IMG/VR virus record: IMGVR_UViG_3300037247_001852
Location: 1 to 60,189 of that record
Length of the DNA stretch: 60,189 nt
Origin: a virus
Strand: one strand, 5' to 3'
Every line of letters starts with the position of its first letter. Within the stretch, counting starts at the first letter, position 1. Positions 7,359 through 14,812 of the stretch are shown here, in pieces. The notes beneath the pieces are model-generated. The model searched no databases and had not been told where the DNA came from. It worked only from the letters and a program-made list of their open reading frames with translations. Made by a program: the position numbers and the translations under genes.

Positions 7359-7708
7359 GCCCGCCGGATCGGGATGCGGGCCTGCGTGGCGCCGGGCACG
7401 TCGACCGTCGCGCGCTCGGCGTCCGTGGCGTCCCGGTCGGCTGAGCGCGCGACCAGGCGGAGCCGGTCGAACTCGACGTCGACGCAGTCGACCGAGCGAG
7501 TCCCGGTCTTGCGGTCGCGCCGGACCTCCGTGAAGGCGTCGGCCATCGGGTGGGCCTGGAGGGCGCCGAGCTCCTCGCGGTCCAGGTCGACGATCTTCAG
7601 CTCCGCGCGCAGCCACGCACCCGACTTGAGGCGGACCCTCTTGCAGTGGGCGTCGATCGCACCCACGACGTGAATCAACCCGTTGACGGTGTTGACCGGT
7701 GTAATCAT
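7355..7708 (-). CDS. Hypothetical phage protein, first gene of a minus-strand unit
   Basis: 117 residues. The start ATG is preceded by AAGGAGGGACAG, an excellent ribosome site. A beta-rich region with 'VDCVDVEFDRLRLVAR' is visible; family not recognised. It is directly downstream of a good promoter and a TTCCGG dyad, so it should be well expressed. Confidence 0.65.
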   Translation of the reverse strand: MITPVNTVNGLIHVVGAIDAHCKRVRLKSGAWLRAELKIVDLDREELGALQAHPMADAFTEVRRDRKTGTRSVDCVDVEFDRLRLVARSADRDATDAERATVDVPGATQARIPIRRA

Positions 7709-7721
7709 CTGTCCCTCCTTA

Positions 7722-7767
7722 TTCCGGCGATACCGGAAAAGTATCCCAGCGCTATGACGGTTGTCTA
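7722..7767 (-). promoter_or_regulatory. Promoter with dyad operator at the start site
   Basis: On the minus strand: TAGACA (7767-7762), 18-nt spacer, TACTTT (7743-7738), then the perfect dyad TTCCGG-N5-CCGGAA (7738-7722) covering the expected start of transcription. A TTGACA also occurs 10 nt further upstream. Confidence 0.55.
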
Positions 7768-7794
7768 GCCTTGTCAATTTCCGGGCTTCCATCG

Positions 7795-8181
7795 CTACGC
7801 CTCCGTGCTGGCACGCTCCCTCGCGACCCAGAGATCCCAGAGAATCCGCGCGTCCTCGTCGTCGGCGATCAGCCGCGCGAAGGCTACGAGCCCGGCGGCC
7901 GTCAGCTGGCCGCCCGCTCCGCCCCGGTCGTGGCAGCGGGACGCGAGCGCCTCGCTGACCCGGACCTCCTCATCACGCTGACGCGTGAGTTCGCTCTGTC
8001 CCTCAGCGTTGATCACGACCCTGACTCGGCGATTCTGCCGCTCACCGATTTCCTCCATGACATCGATGAGTCCGAGCTCGGCGAGTCGCTCGAGAACCAC
8101 GACCGGTCTAGACGGGATGCCTCCCTGGGGGCCGAGGTTCTTGACGGCTCGGAGCGCGATGGTCTGCTCGTGGTTGATCAC
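7795..8181 (-). CDS. Hypothetical protein, winged-helix-like
   Basis: 128 residues, GTG start overlapping the stop of the upstream gene. The first 60 residues read as a helix-turn-helix with a wing ('VVVLERLAELGLIDVMEE', then basic strands), as in MarR/ArsR-like folds, with an Ala/Leu-rich helical C-terminus. Possibly a regulator; weak assignment. Confidence 0.55.
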   Translation of the reverse strand: MINHEQTIALRAVKNLGPQGGIPSRPVVVLERLAELGLIDVMEEIGERQNRRVRVVINAEGQSELTRQRDEEVRVSEALASRCHDRGGAGGQLTAAGLVAFARLIADDEDARILWDLWVARERASTEA

Positions 8182-8702
8182 GATGTCGCTCTCTCGAAGT
8201 AGTGCCGGCCCGGTTTCTCGTAGGGCTGGATCTCGAGCTTCTCGAGTTCCTCCGCTGTCGGTTCGCGGTGGCGGCTCGCCTCGATGCGAGGATAGCCCGG
8301 GACGCGCGCGTCATCGATCGCGATGTAACCGCTCTCCCTCGAGCTCGTCGATATCCAGGTCTCGACCGTCGCCTTCGGGTACGCTTCGACGAGCTGCTCG
8401 GGCGTCACGCCGTTCAGGGTGATCGTGAGCGGCCTGACGTCGGCCGCCTCGAGCGCGGCGATTAGCCGATCGACTCGGTCTCGTAGTTTCCCGGTGTCCA
8501 TGGTGTCCCTCCTGGTTGTCTTGATGCACCCCGGGCACATCGTCGCGTCCTCGGGCACTGGATCGAACGGCTCGTCGCACTCGTCGCACTGCGTCCACCG
8601 GCAGACCGCGCAAGGCGTCTTCCCGCTGATGCGGTTCCGGCCGGTCCCGAGGCAGCCGTAGCAGTCCGGAGTTATCAGTCGCTGTCCCAGCGCCTCGTCC
8701 AT
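8178..8702 (-). CDS. Zinc-finger protein with possible internal second start
   Basis: 174 residues read from the ATG at 8702. The first ~65 residues hold CYGC, CAVC, CDEC and CPGC, a DnaJ-like pair of zinc sites. An in-frame ATG at 8501 is preceded by AGGAGGGACACC, the phage's strong ribosome site. A separate 107-residue product without the zinc domain is therefore likely. The second part has a beta-rich region and an acidic C-terminus of unknown function. Confidence 0.6.
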   Translation of the reverse strand: MDEALGQRLITPDCYGCLGTGRNRISGKTPCAVCRWTQCDECDEPFDPVPEDATMCPGCIKTTRRDTMDTGKLRDRVDRLIAALEAADVRPLTITLNGVTPEQLVEAYPKATVETWISTSSRESGYIAIDDARVPGYPRIEASRHREPTAEELEKLEIQPYEKPGRHYFERATS

Positions 8703-9082
8703 TAGACGCTCCGCCGCCGCGCCCACGCGGCGCGCTGCTCGGCTTCCCTGCGCTCCCTGGCCTCGTCGTCCTTGCGTCGCGCCTCCTTCGCTTCGCGGTA
8801 GCCGGGCGTGCGCTGGTTCTGTCGGATGGCGAGCGTCAGCGACTCGACGAGGTCCGGGTCGTCCGTGTCGATGTTGAACACGCCGGAGAGCTCGAAGAAG
8901 TTGCCGAAGAAGCGGGTGACTCCCTCGGGGATCGCCGGGTCCGGGTCGTCGAAGACGAAGTTGCCGTAGGCCTCGAAGCGGGGATCGAGCGCGTACTCCG
9001 CGAGCCGCTCGAACAGCTTCTCGATCGGGTCGGGGTCTTCGCCCAGCCACTTGGATCCGTTGCTGTGGATCGTGGTCGTCAC
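8702..9082 (-). CDS. Conserved phage protein of unknown function
   Basis: 126 residues, GTG start overlapping the upstream stop (GTGA). The segments 'IHSNGSKW', 'DPDPIEKLFERL' and 'FFGNFFELSGVF' are hallmarks of a conserved phage family without known activity. The C-terminus is a charged helix. Confidence 0.75.
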   Translation of the reverse strand: MTTTIHSNGSKWLGEDPDPIEKLFERLAEYALDPRFEAYGNFVFDDPDPAIPEGVTRFFGNFFELSGVFNIDTDDPDLVESLTLAIRQNQRTPGYREAKEARRKDDEARERREAEQRAAWARRRSV

Positions 9083-9795
9083 GACTGGTCCTCCCACCCG
9101 AACAACTCGCGGGCCATTCGCTTCGCGGCGTAGACGCCGGCGTTGTTGAGCTGGCGCTGCCACGCACCGACGGAGCGCGCCCAGCGGAACCCGGCGCTCT
9201 TCATCTTGCGGCACGTCTCCTTGTCGGGCCGCGCGTCGAAGTAGAACCGGACGCGGTTGTCGCCCTTGTCCTCCTCGATGCGGAAGCCGTCGCCCTCGAC
9301 GGGCTCGGACTCGACGCGCTCGGAGGCCTTCTCCAGCCCCTCCAGCCGCTTGCGGTAGCGCCGGATGTTGCCGCCGAGGTTCTTGAGCACGTAGGACGGA
9401 AGCTGGTCCCCGCCCTCGGCGCGGGCCTTCTTGTTGTGGGCCTTGTACCGGTCGCGCTCCGCCTCGAGCTCCGCGAGCTTGGCGCGCAGCTTGACCACGG
9501 CCTCCGGGTCGTCGGAGCTGACCCCGTGGGTGCCGTAGTTCTCGGCCTTGTCCGCGTAGTAGGCGGCGGTCCTGTCCGCGTCGATGGCCTTGCGCGTGTT
9601 GCGATCGACCCGCTCGAGGTCGCGGCGGTGACGCCGCTCGCTATGGTGGCCGACGAGCACGGGCTGCCCCATCGGGATGTGGTCGAGGATCCCGCGCGCC
9701 GCGTCGTTCGCGGCCTTGGCCTCGCCCCGCTTCTTCTCCGCGCGCCTCGCGTGGCGCTCGCGGCGCCGTTCGATTCGCTCCTCGTATTCCGTCAT
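9079..9795 (-). CDS. DUF3560-type protein
   Basis: 238 residues. The N-terminal helical region includes 'PMGQPVLVGHHSERRHRRD', the signature of DUF3560 proteins found on phages and plasmids. A central coiled coil (about 100-165) and a C-terminal 'KSAGFRWARSVGAWQRQL' motif complete the family architecture. Function unknown. ATG start preceded by AAGGAGGTAAACGC. Confidence 0.75.
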   Translation of the reverse strand: MTEYEERIERRRERHARRAEKKRGEAKAANDAARGILDHIPMGQPVLVGHHSERRHRRDLERVDRNTRKAIDADRTAAYYADKAENYGTHGVSSDDPEAVVKLRAKLAELEAERDRYKAHNKKARAEGGDQLPSYVLKNLGGNIRRYRKRLEGLEKASERVESEPVEGDGFRIEEDKGDNRVRFYFDARPDKETCRKMKSAGFRWARSVGAWQRQLNNAGVYAAKRMARELFGWEDQS

Positions 9796-9832
9796 GCGTT
9801 TACCTCCTTGCGGTAGTGCGGCGGGCCGGCGG

Positions 9833-10108
9833 TCACTGGCGCCACGCTTCCCGGTTGAAGCCGAGGTCGGCGCCCATCTGCCAACAGCCGTACCCCTCGT
9901 AATCGTCCCGCGAGAGATCGCCGACTATGCGGGTAGCCTCGACGTATGAGACTCGGTAGCCGACCCAGGCGCTCACGAGGTCAGCGACACATCGCTCCCA
10001 AGCTGCGCGCCCCGCCTTCCACCCCCGGAAGTCAGCGTGGCTCTGTAGCCCCGTGGACTTGGCGTACTCGGCACCGATGCGCCGCGCAACGTGGTTGGGC
10101 GCGGTCAT
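9833..10108 (-). CDS. Hypothetical protein
   Basis: 91 residues, ATG overlapping the upstream stop. It has several Trp/Tyr residues and a mostly helical prediction. No recognised motif. Confidence 0.5.
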   Translation of the reverse strand: MTAPNHVARRIGAEYAKSTGLQSHADFRGWKAGRAAWERCVADLVSAWVGYRVSYVEATRIVGDLSRDDYEGYGCWQMGADLGFNREAWRQ

Positions 10109-10578
10109 CGGGACATCTCCGCACTCTCGCAGATCGACTCGACCTCCCACCATAGGCCGTGCTTGTCCTGCCCGTGATTCGTCACGCGAACGTCATAGCG
10201 GCGGAAGAGGTCGTCCCAGTCGGCGCACGGCACGGCAAAAGACGCCCAGCCCGTAGACCGACGGCTCATCAGATACGGCACGCCGCGCTGGAAGCGGACG
10301 CAGCCAACCCCGAGGAGTTTTGTACCACGGTACGGCGGAATCTTGGCGCGGGCCTCAGCTAGTTCCTCGGCAAGCCTCGTGTTCTGCGTGCGCTGTTCAT
10401 CGATGACGCGACGCGACCGCGCCAGCTCACTCGCCAACGCGAAGGAGGCCTCCGTGGATTCCGCGCCAGATCCTACGACGCGCACGGTGAGTCCGTCGAC
10501 CTTGAATGATGACATCCTCGACCCGTCTGGCGCGGCGCCGAAGGTGACGATGGACGATGTTTCGTTACGCGGTGTCAT
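10105..10578 (-). CDS. Hypothetical protein with central coiled coil
   Basis: 157 residues. GGAGGTGTCCC precedes the ATG. Helical residues ~45-75 (Ala/Glu/Arg heptads) are followed by a compact C-terminal region rich in aromatic residues. Family not recognised; it overlaps both neighbours by 4 nt. Confidence 0.55.
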   Translation of the reverse strand: MTPRNETSSIVTFGAAPDGSRMSSFKVDGLTVRVVGSGAESTEASFALASELARSRRVIDEQRTQNTRLAEELAEARAKIPPYRGTKLLGVGCVRFQRGVPYLMSRRSTGWASFAVPCADWDDLFRRYDVRVTNHGQDKHGLWWEVESICESAEMSR

Positions 10579-10766
10579 CGGGACACCTCCTCGATCTCCG
10601 AGCAGTCCGCCAAATGGAACCCGCGACCACCGCACTCGGGGCAGGGGTCGCCGTGGTACACGCCGCAACCGACGCAGCAATCTTCGTCGTCGAGCCGGCA
10701 GTCGGCGTCGGTCGCGTGTCTCTGACGGGTTTCTTCGCCCATCGTCTTCTCCCTCGCCCGAGTCAT
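10575..10766 (-). CDS. Small Cys-rich protein
   Basis: 63 residues with CCVGCG and CPECGGRG, a likely zinc ribbon. The ATG at 10766 overlaps the upstream stop; a second in-frame ATG at 10742 has its own GGGAGAAGACG ribosome site, so the shorter 55-residue form is also possible. Confidence 0.55.
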   Translation of the reverse strand: MTRAREKTMGEETRQRHATDADCRLDDEDCCVGCGVYHGDPCPECGGRGFHLADCSEIEEVSR

Positions 10767-10975
10767 CGGGCCATCGCTGTGTAGGTAAACCGCGTCGCGG
10801 AGTTGCGGCCCATCGAGCTGCGCAGTCGCGCTGCCTCGGCCTCGGCCTCCTCGCGCGTGCCGTACTCGACGACCTCGTCGTCGCTCTTCAGCCACGCCTG
10901 TCGGCTGCCGGTGACTCCACCGCTGACGGTGCAGTAGACGCCCCACGTGCCGGGCTCGGAGTTGGTGGTGGTCAT
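10763..10975 (-). CDS. Hypothetical protein
   Basis: 70 residues. An aromatic beta segment 'WGVYCTV' is followed by an alpha-helical 'TREEAEAEAARLRSS', the shape of small phage proteins that recur in early regions. AGGAG lies upstream of the ATG. Function unknown. Confidence 0.55.
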   Translation of the reverse strand: MTTTNSEPGTWGVYCTVSGGVTGSRQAWLKSDDEVVEYGTREEAEAEAARLRSSMGRNSATRFTYTAMAR

Positions 10976-11181
10976 AGGGTCGTCTCCTCTCTGAGTTGAG
11001 CAGCGTCGAACGCCGCGTTTAGGAATGCTGTGGTCGGCTTGTCGTCGAACCATTCGCCCCAGTCGAAGCAACCGAGGACGTTGTCGTCGATGAAGAGCCC
11101 GAGGTCGACCCACCTGAGGGCGTCGGCCCACGCGCGCCCGGCGGCGCGCTCTCGCTCTTGCGTCCGTTGACGGCTCGCCAT
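10972..11181 (-). CDS. Hypothetical protein
   Basis: 69 residues, Arg-rich N-terminus followed by an acidic, aromatic segment (LGLFIDDN, FDWGEWFDD). ATG at 11181 shares one base with the upstream stop. No family recognised. Confidence 0.45.
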   Translation of the reverse strand: MASRQRTQERERAAGRAWADALRWVDLGLFIDDNVLGCFDWGEWFDDKPTTAFLNAAFDAAQLREETTL

Positions 11182-11465
11182 TAGTACGCATCCAGCGCAT
11201 CGCAGCGGTGGATCTTCGGCGAGCCGTACTCGCCGAAGTGGCGATGCCGCTTGATGATGACGCTCGGCAGCTGGCGCGCGGGGTAGCCGCGGCGCTCGAA
11301 CTCCGCGCTGGACCGCGTGCAAACTTCGCTCGCGGCGACGTAGGTGTCGGCGCTGTCGAGGCCCGTCCACCGGGACTCGTTGACGGAGATCTGGGGGATC
11401 CACTCGTCCCGCGCGTCTCCATCCCAACACGTAACTACGTGCGCGACTCGAAGCCTGATCGTCAT
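11181..11465 (-). CDS. Hypothetical protein
   Basis: 94 residues, ATG start just downstream of the 11469 gene's stop. Mixed alpha/beta with several His and two Cys; no motif I can assign. Confidence 0.5.
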   Translation of the reverse strand: MTIRLRVAHVVTCWDGDARDEWIPQISVNESRWTGLDSADTYVAASEVCTRSSAEFERRGYPARQLPSVIIKRHRHFGEYGSPKIHRCDALDAY

Positions 11466-11468
11466 GGT

Positions 11469-11951
11469 CTACGCGACCTCCGGTCGGCCGTAGCCGCGGG
11501 GGGTCTCCGATCGGCGCAGGCACTCGCCTGTCACCGAACGGCCGGCGGTCTGCCGGTTCGCCTCGCCCTTACAGCAGGGGCACCATTCCTCGTGCTGCGC
11601 GCGGTAGGGAGCGGAGGCGAACACGTGGCGCTCTAACTCGCGGGCGGACAGCGGTCCATGCAGGCGCACGCCATCCCAGAAATACAGACCTCGTGTGTCC
11701 TCGAAGATGTCGATGATGCAGCGGACGGCGGCGATCGCGTCGCGGCCGAACTCGCCGTAGTTCGCATCCGTGTCACACCACACAAGGTGGGTGCCACAAT
11801 CCCGGACGATCCACACGAAGGGGTGACCGGGGTTCCGGTCGATCGCCCTACGATCGTGATGGATCAGGTCCGAGCGAAAACTGGCAAGGCACTCCGTCGT
11901 GCGCGCGACGTTGAGTAGCGCGGCGTACGCGGGGTTGCGGGTTCTCTTCAT
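11469..11951 (-). CDS. Hypothetical protein with C-terminal Cys pair
   Basis: 160 residues. An alpha/beta body containing 'FVWIVRDCGTHLVWCDTD' is followed by a CPCCKGE motif that probably binds zinc. Directly abuts the upstream gene. Family not recognised. Confidence 0.55.
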   Translation of the reverse strand: MKRTRNPAYAALLNVARTTECLASFRSDLIHHDRRAIDRNPGHPFVWIVRDCGTHLVWCDTDANYGEFGRDAIAAVRCIIDIFEDTRGLYFWDGVRLHGPLSARELERHVFASAPYRAQHEEWCPCCKGEANRQTAGRSVTGECLRRSETPRGYGRPEVA

Positions 11952-12575
11952 TTATCGAGTCGCCTCCTTCTCCGCGCAGCCGCGGCAAGTATTCTCGGGC
12001 GACCCGTCAGCCAGAATCACCAACTCCAGCGACTCCGCGGGGTCCCCGCAGCGTTCGCACCAATCGGCATCGGCCTTCTCCTCGGACCAGATCAGCCCGA
12101 AGCTGACGTCGTAGACTTCGATCTGCTCCTCGTCTCCGTCGTCCGTCGGGATCATGATCCCTTCCGGGCCGCAGGCGGAGGGCTCGTCCTCCGGTTTGCC
12201 GTCGTACATCGACTGCATCCACAGTCGGTCGCCCTCGAACCAAATCTTGAAGGAGTCGCCGCCGCCGTCGGTCCACCACTTCACGACCTTCTCGGCGGTC
12301 GTGCGGTTCACGAGCGGCTTGGCCCACCCGTTCCAGCGGTGCCCGTCGGTCCAGCCGGAGATCCGGCTGTCCTCGTCGTCTTCGATCTGGAAGTCTGTCG
12401 TGTAGTACTTGGTCAGCTCTTCCGCCGTGACGAACTCCGCGCTGTCGCGCGGGACGCGGAGGTGGAAGCCGCCGCCGGCCTTGTTAATGCCGAGAGTCGT
12501 GGGGTCGGTGTCGTCGTTGACCTCGTAGGCCGTTGCCCATGTCTTCGGCGATCCCTTCTTGACGATGTATTTCAT
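11952..12575 (-). CDS. Hypothetical protein with C-terminal zinc site
   Basis: 207 residues. Trp- and Asp-rich body; the last ~45 residues carry CERCG and CRGC, a likely zinc ribbon. The GGAGGGACAC ribosome site precedes the ATG. It is the first gene after a 278-nt structured leader with its own promoter, so it heads a separate transcription unit. Confidence 0.6.
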   Translation of the reverse strand: MKYIVKKGSPKTWATAYEVNDDTDPTTLGINKAGGGFHLRVPRDSAEFVTAEELTKYYTTDFQIEDDEDSRISGWTDGHRWNGWAKPLVNRTTAEKVVKWWTDGGGDSFKIWFEGDRLWMQSMYDGKPEDEPSACGPEGIMIPTDDGDEEQIEVYDVSFGLIWSEEKADADWCERCGDPAESLELVILADGSPENTCRGCAEKEATR

Positions 12576-12586
12576 GTGTCCCTCCG

Positions 12587-12771
12587 ATAGGCGACCGGCC
12601 CGGTGGCCGTCGCGTTTAGGGGCCCTCTACTGCCCCGACTCCTTCCGGCGTAGCCTCTCGGCGAGGGCTGGTGTCGGTCTCGTTCGAGACGTCAACCGTT
12701 ACTCGGAGGGCCGCCGGTCGCGTTTTAGGGGGGGCTCTCTAGCCACCCCTCTCCTATTTCCCTCTCTATAT
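12587..12771 (-). promoter_or_regulatory. Structured leader RNA with two imperfect direct repeats
   Basis: Between promoter and the 12575 gene. The repeats are at 12602-12629 and 12709-12741; both read TAGAG-GCCCC, then TAAA and CGCGAC on the minus strand. Short hairpins are visible, for example GGCT-AGAG-AGCC near the 5' end, GTCTC-GAAC-GAGAC, and GGGGC paired with GCCCC. No reading frame is supported here. Confidence 0.45.
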
Positions 12772-12773
12772 AC

Positions 12774-12802
12774 AATGTAAGCATTATTACGGGGTTACGC
12801 CA
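12774..12802 (-). promoter_or_regulatory. Promoter with GTAA-N6-TTAC dyad
   Basis: The minus strand reads TGCTTACATT with -10 TACATT at 12779-12774. The dyad GTAA-N6-TTAC spans 12777-12790. The same core, CGTAAT-N2-TGCTTACATT, recurs at 51109-51126 on the plus strand. The -35 is poor here (TGGCGT at 17 nt). Confidence 0.45.
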
Positions 12803-12810
12803 TAGGCTAG

Positions 12811-12840
12811 CCTCCGAAATCCTCCGAAATCCTCCGAAAT
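12811..12840. repeat. Three tandem copies of a 10-bp repeat
   Basis: CCTCCGAAAT repeated three times without interruption, 31 bp upstream of the -10 of the minus-strand promoter. The period of one helical turn suits a protein-binding array. Confidence 0.75.
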
Positions 12841-12853
12841 GCCCGCAATCATA

Positions 12854-13303
12854 TCAGCTAGTTGCGGACACGCGGCGGCTACTCCGGAGCGCCCGGAGGA
12901 CCCTGCGGGCCCGAAGTCGGTTCGCGGGGGAGTTGTACCAGCGGTTGACCCCGGACGGGTGCGGGACGACGACGGCCCAGCGACCGCGCAGCTTGAACCA
13001 CCTTAGATAGGGCTCGCGTCCCGCGCCGAACGCGGCGGCCACTCCGTGCCCGAGCAGGACCACGTGGTCTCCCCGGAGCCGCGACCGTCGTGCCGCTTCC
13101 CTCGCGACGGCGGCCGGGAACGCGTCCCCCTTCTCCGCCTTGCCGGGGAACTCGCGCAGCAGGTTGCGCGGCCGGAGCAGCTCGAGCGCGGCGTCCAGGT
13201 CGAGCCCCATCAGCTTCGCGATCCGTTGGCCGCTGTCGCCGCGCAGCGGTCGGCTCCTCGGCGTGTTCGGTCCGGGCGCCTGCCCGATCGTGGTGACGAT
13301 CAC
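12854..13303 (-). CDS. Uracil-DNA glycosylase superfamily-like protein
   Basis: 149 residues, GTG start. 'IGQAPGPN' near the N-terminus and 'VPHPSGVNRWYN' near residue 115 match the two conserved motifs of the UDG superfamily as seen in short phage members. It could remove a base from DNA, or act in regulating modified bases. It is shorter than cellular UDGs (about 200+ residues). It lies next to the cytosine methyltransferase genes. Confidence 0.6.
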   Translation of the reverse strand: MIVTTIGQAPGPNTPRSRPLRGDSGQRIAKLMGLDLDAALELLRPRNLLREFPGKAEKGDAFPAAVAREAARRSRLRGDHVVLLGHGVAAAFGAGREPYLRWFKLRGRWAVVVPHPSGVNRWYNSPANRLRARRVLRALRSSRRVSATS

Positions 13304-13324
13304 CGGCCTACCGTGTCGCGACGC

Positions 13325-14812
13325 TCAGCGTTCGTCCAGCTTGCGGAGGATCTCGTCGCGGACCACGCGCGCGACGTGCGACATCATCACCGGGGGCACG
13401 GCGTTGCCGAGCCGGTGCCACTGCTGGCCGTAGGTGCCGACGAGCTCGTAGTCGTCGGGGAACCCGCAGATGCGGCGCAGCTCCGCGATCGTGAACTTGC
13501 GCCAGCCGTCCGGGTGCACGACGGCCGCGGTGCCCCTGTGCGATCCGCCCACCGCGGACACGGTCGGGCTGGGAGCGTCGGGGTGCGGCCTCGAGAGGTT
13601 GAAGTACTTGTCCGACGTCTCGCCCGGCCCCAACTTCTTGGCCTCCTCGGCGAGCATCGTCCCCTCGAGGGTCTCGTCCTCGTAGACCTGGAAGTGGTGC
13701 TCCGCGGCCCCGCCGCTGATCGTGATCGCCGGCGAGGGCTTGTCGAGCACGTCTCCCTGGCTGAACAGCCCGCTGGTGTCGTGGACGACGCGGCGGATCT
13801 TCGTCGCGCCGTGGTTGCCGCCGCTGATGCCCTGCGCGCAGATCGCCGGCGACGGAAGGTCCGCGTGCACCTCGCCCCGTTGCTCCGGGCGGACCTTGAC
13901 GCGCTCGACCTCGATGCCGCGCTCGAGGCGGCCCTGGGCCATGTCCCCGATCGCGTCCCGGATCGAGTAGTAGTACGGTAGCGGCTTCGGGTGCGCCGGC
14001 TCGACGCCGAGGTCCTCGCGGACGCCGACGAAGATCACCCGGGTTCTCGACTGCGGGACGCCGAGCCACTTGGCGTCGAGCAGCTTGACCGCGACGCGGT
14101 AGCCGGCGTCTTCGAGCCGCTTCAGGATGATCTTGAAGTAGCCCTTGGCCACGCCCTTGACCAGGCCGGAGACGTTCTCGGCGACGAACACGCGCGGCTG
14201 GATCTCCTCGACCAGGCGCGCGTACTCGAGGAACAGGTCGTCGTCGCGCTGCACGCCGTCGGAGGTCTGGCGCTCCTTGCCCCAGCCCTTGGCCCGCGCG
14301 CCGGCGGTCGAGAACGGGGTGCAGGGCGGCGAGCCGTCGAGCAGGTCGAGCTCGCCGCGCTCGAGGCCGCACGCGCCGAGGACTTCGGCGCCCGTCACCT
14401 CGCGGATGTCGCGGCCGTCGAGCACCGAGCGCGGGTGGTTCGCCTCGTACGAGTCGCGCGCCTCGGCGAGGAACTCGTTGGCCCACGCCACGCGGAAGCC
14501 CGCCATCCGATAGCCCAGGCACGACCCACCGCCGCCGGAGAACGTCGACGCCACGGTGTAGCCGTTCCACGGGATCGCCTCGATCTCGGCCATCGACGGG
14601 ACGCGGTACGGCGGCCGACCGTTCACGGAAGCCACCTTGGCGTTCACGGATCGGGGCCTTTTGTTCACGCGCTCGCGAACCCAGCCGCCGGTCTTCCGGT
14701 CGGACGCCTGCGTCTTGATCGTCGGCGCCGGCTCGTCCGGGGACAACTCGCGCGGCGTGTGGTTGGAGTGCGAGCCGACGGCCGCGATGACCCTCCGTGA
14801 CTTGAAGCCCAT
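13325..14812 (-). CDS. DNA (cytosine-5-)-methyltransferase
   Basis: 495 residues. Motif I at ~90-104 (FSGGGGSCLGYRMAGF), catalytic Cys164 in SPPCTPFS (motif IV), ENV at 212-214 (VI), QSRTR at 254-258 (VIII) and GNAVPP at 469-474 (X): all key motifs are present, so it is probably active. The target-recognition region (~275-430) has three PSPAI/PSPTV repeats, and a fourth copy, PAPTI, sits at residues 29-33 before motif I. It overlaps the second methyltransferase gene (ATGA). Target sequence unknown. Confidence 0.9.
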   Translation of the reverse strand: MGFKSRRVIAAVGSHSNHTPRELSPDEPAPTIKTQASDRKTGGWVRERVNKRPRSVNAKVASVNGRPPYRVPSMAEIEAIPWNGYTVASTFSGGGGSCLGYRMAGFRVAWANEFLAEARDSYEANHPRSVLDGRDIREVTGAEVLGACGLERGELDLLDGSPPCTPFSTAGARAKGWGKERQTSDGVQRDDDLFLEYARLVEEIQPRVFVAENVSGLVKGVAKGYFKIILKRLEDAGYRVAVKLLDAKWLGVPQSRTRVIFVGVREDLGVEPAHPKPLPYYYSIRDAIGDMAQGRLERGIEVERVKVRPEQRGEVHADLPSPAICAQGISGGNHGATKIRRVVHDTSGLFSQGDVLDKPSPAITISGGAAEHHFQVYEDETLEGTMLAEEAKKLGPGETSDKYFNLSRPHPDAPSPTVSAVGGSHRGTAAVVHPDGWRKFTIAELRRICGFPDDYELVGTYGQQWHRLGNAVPPVMMSHVARVVRDEILRKLDER

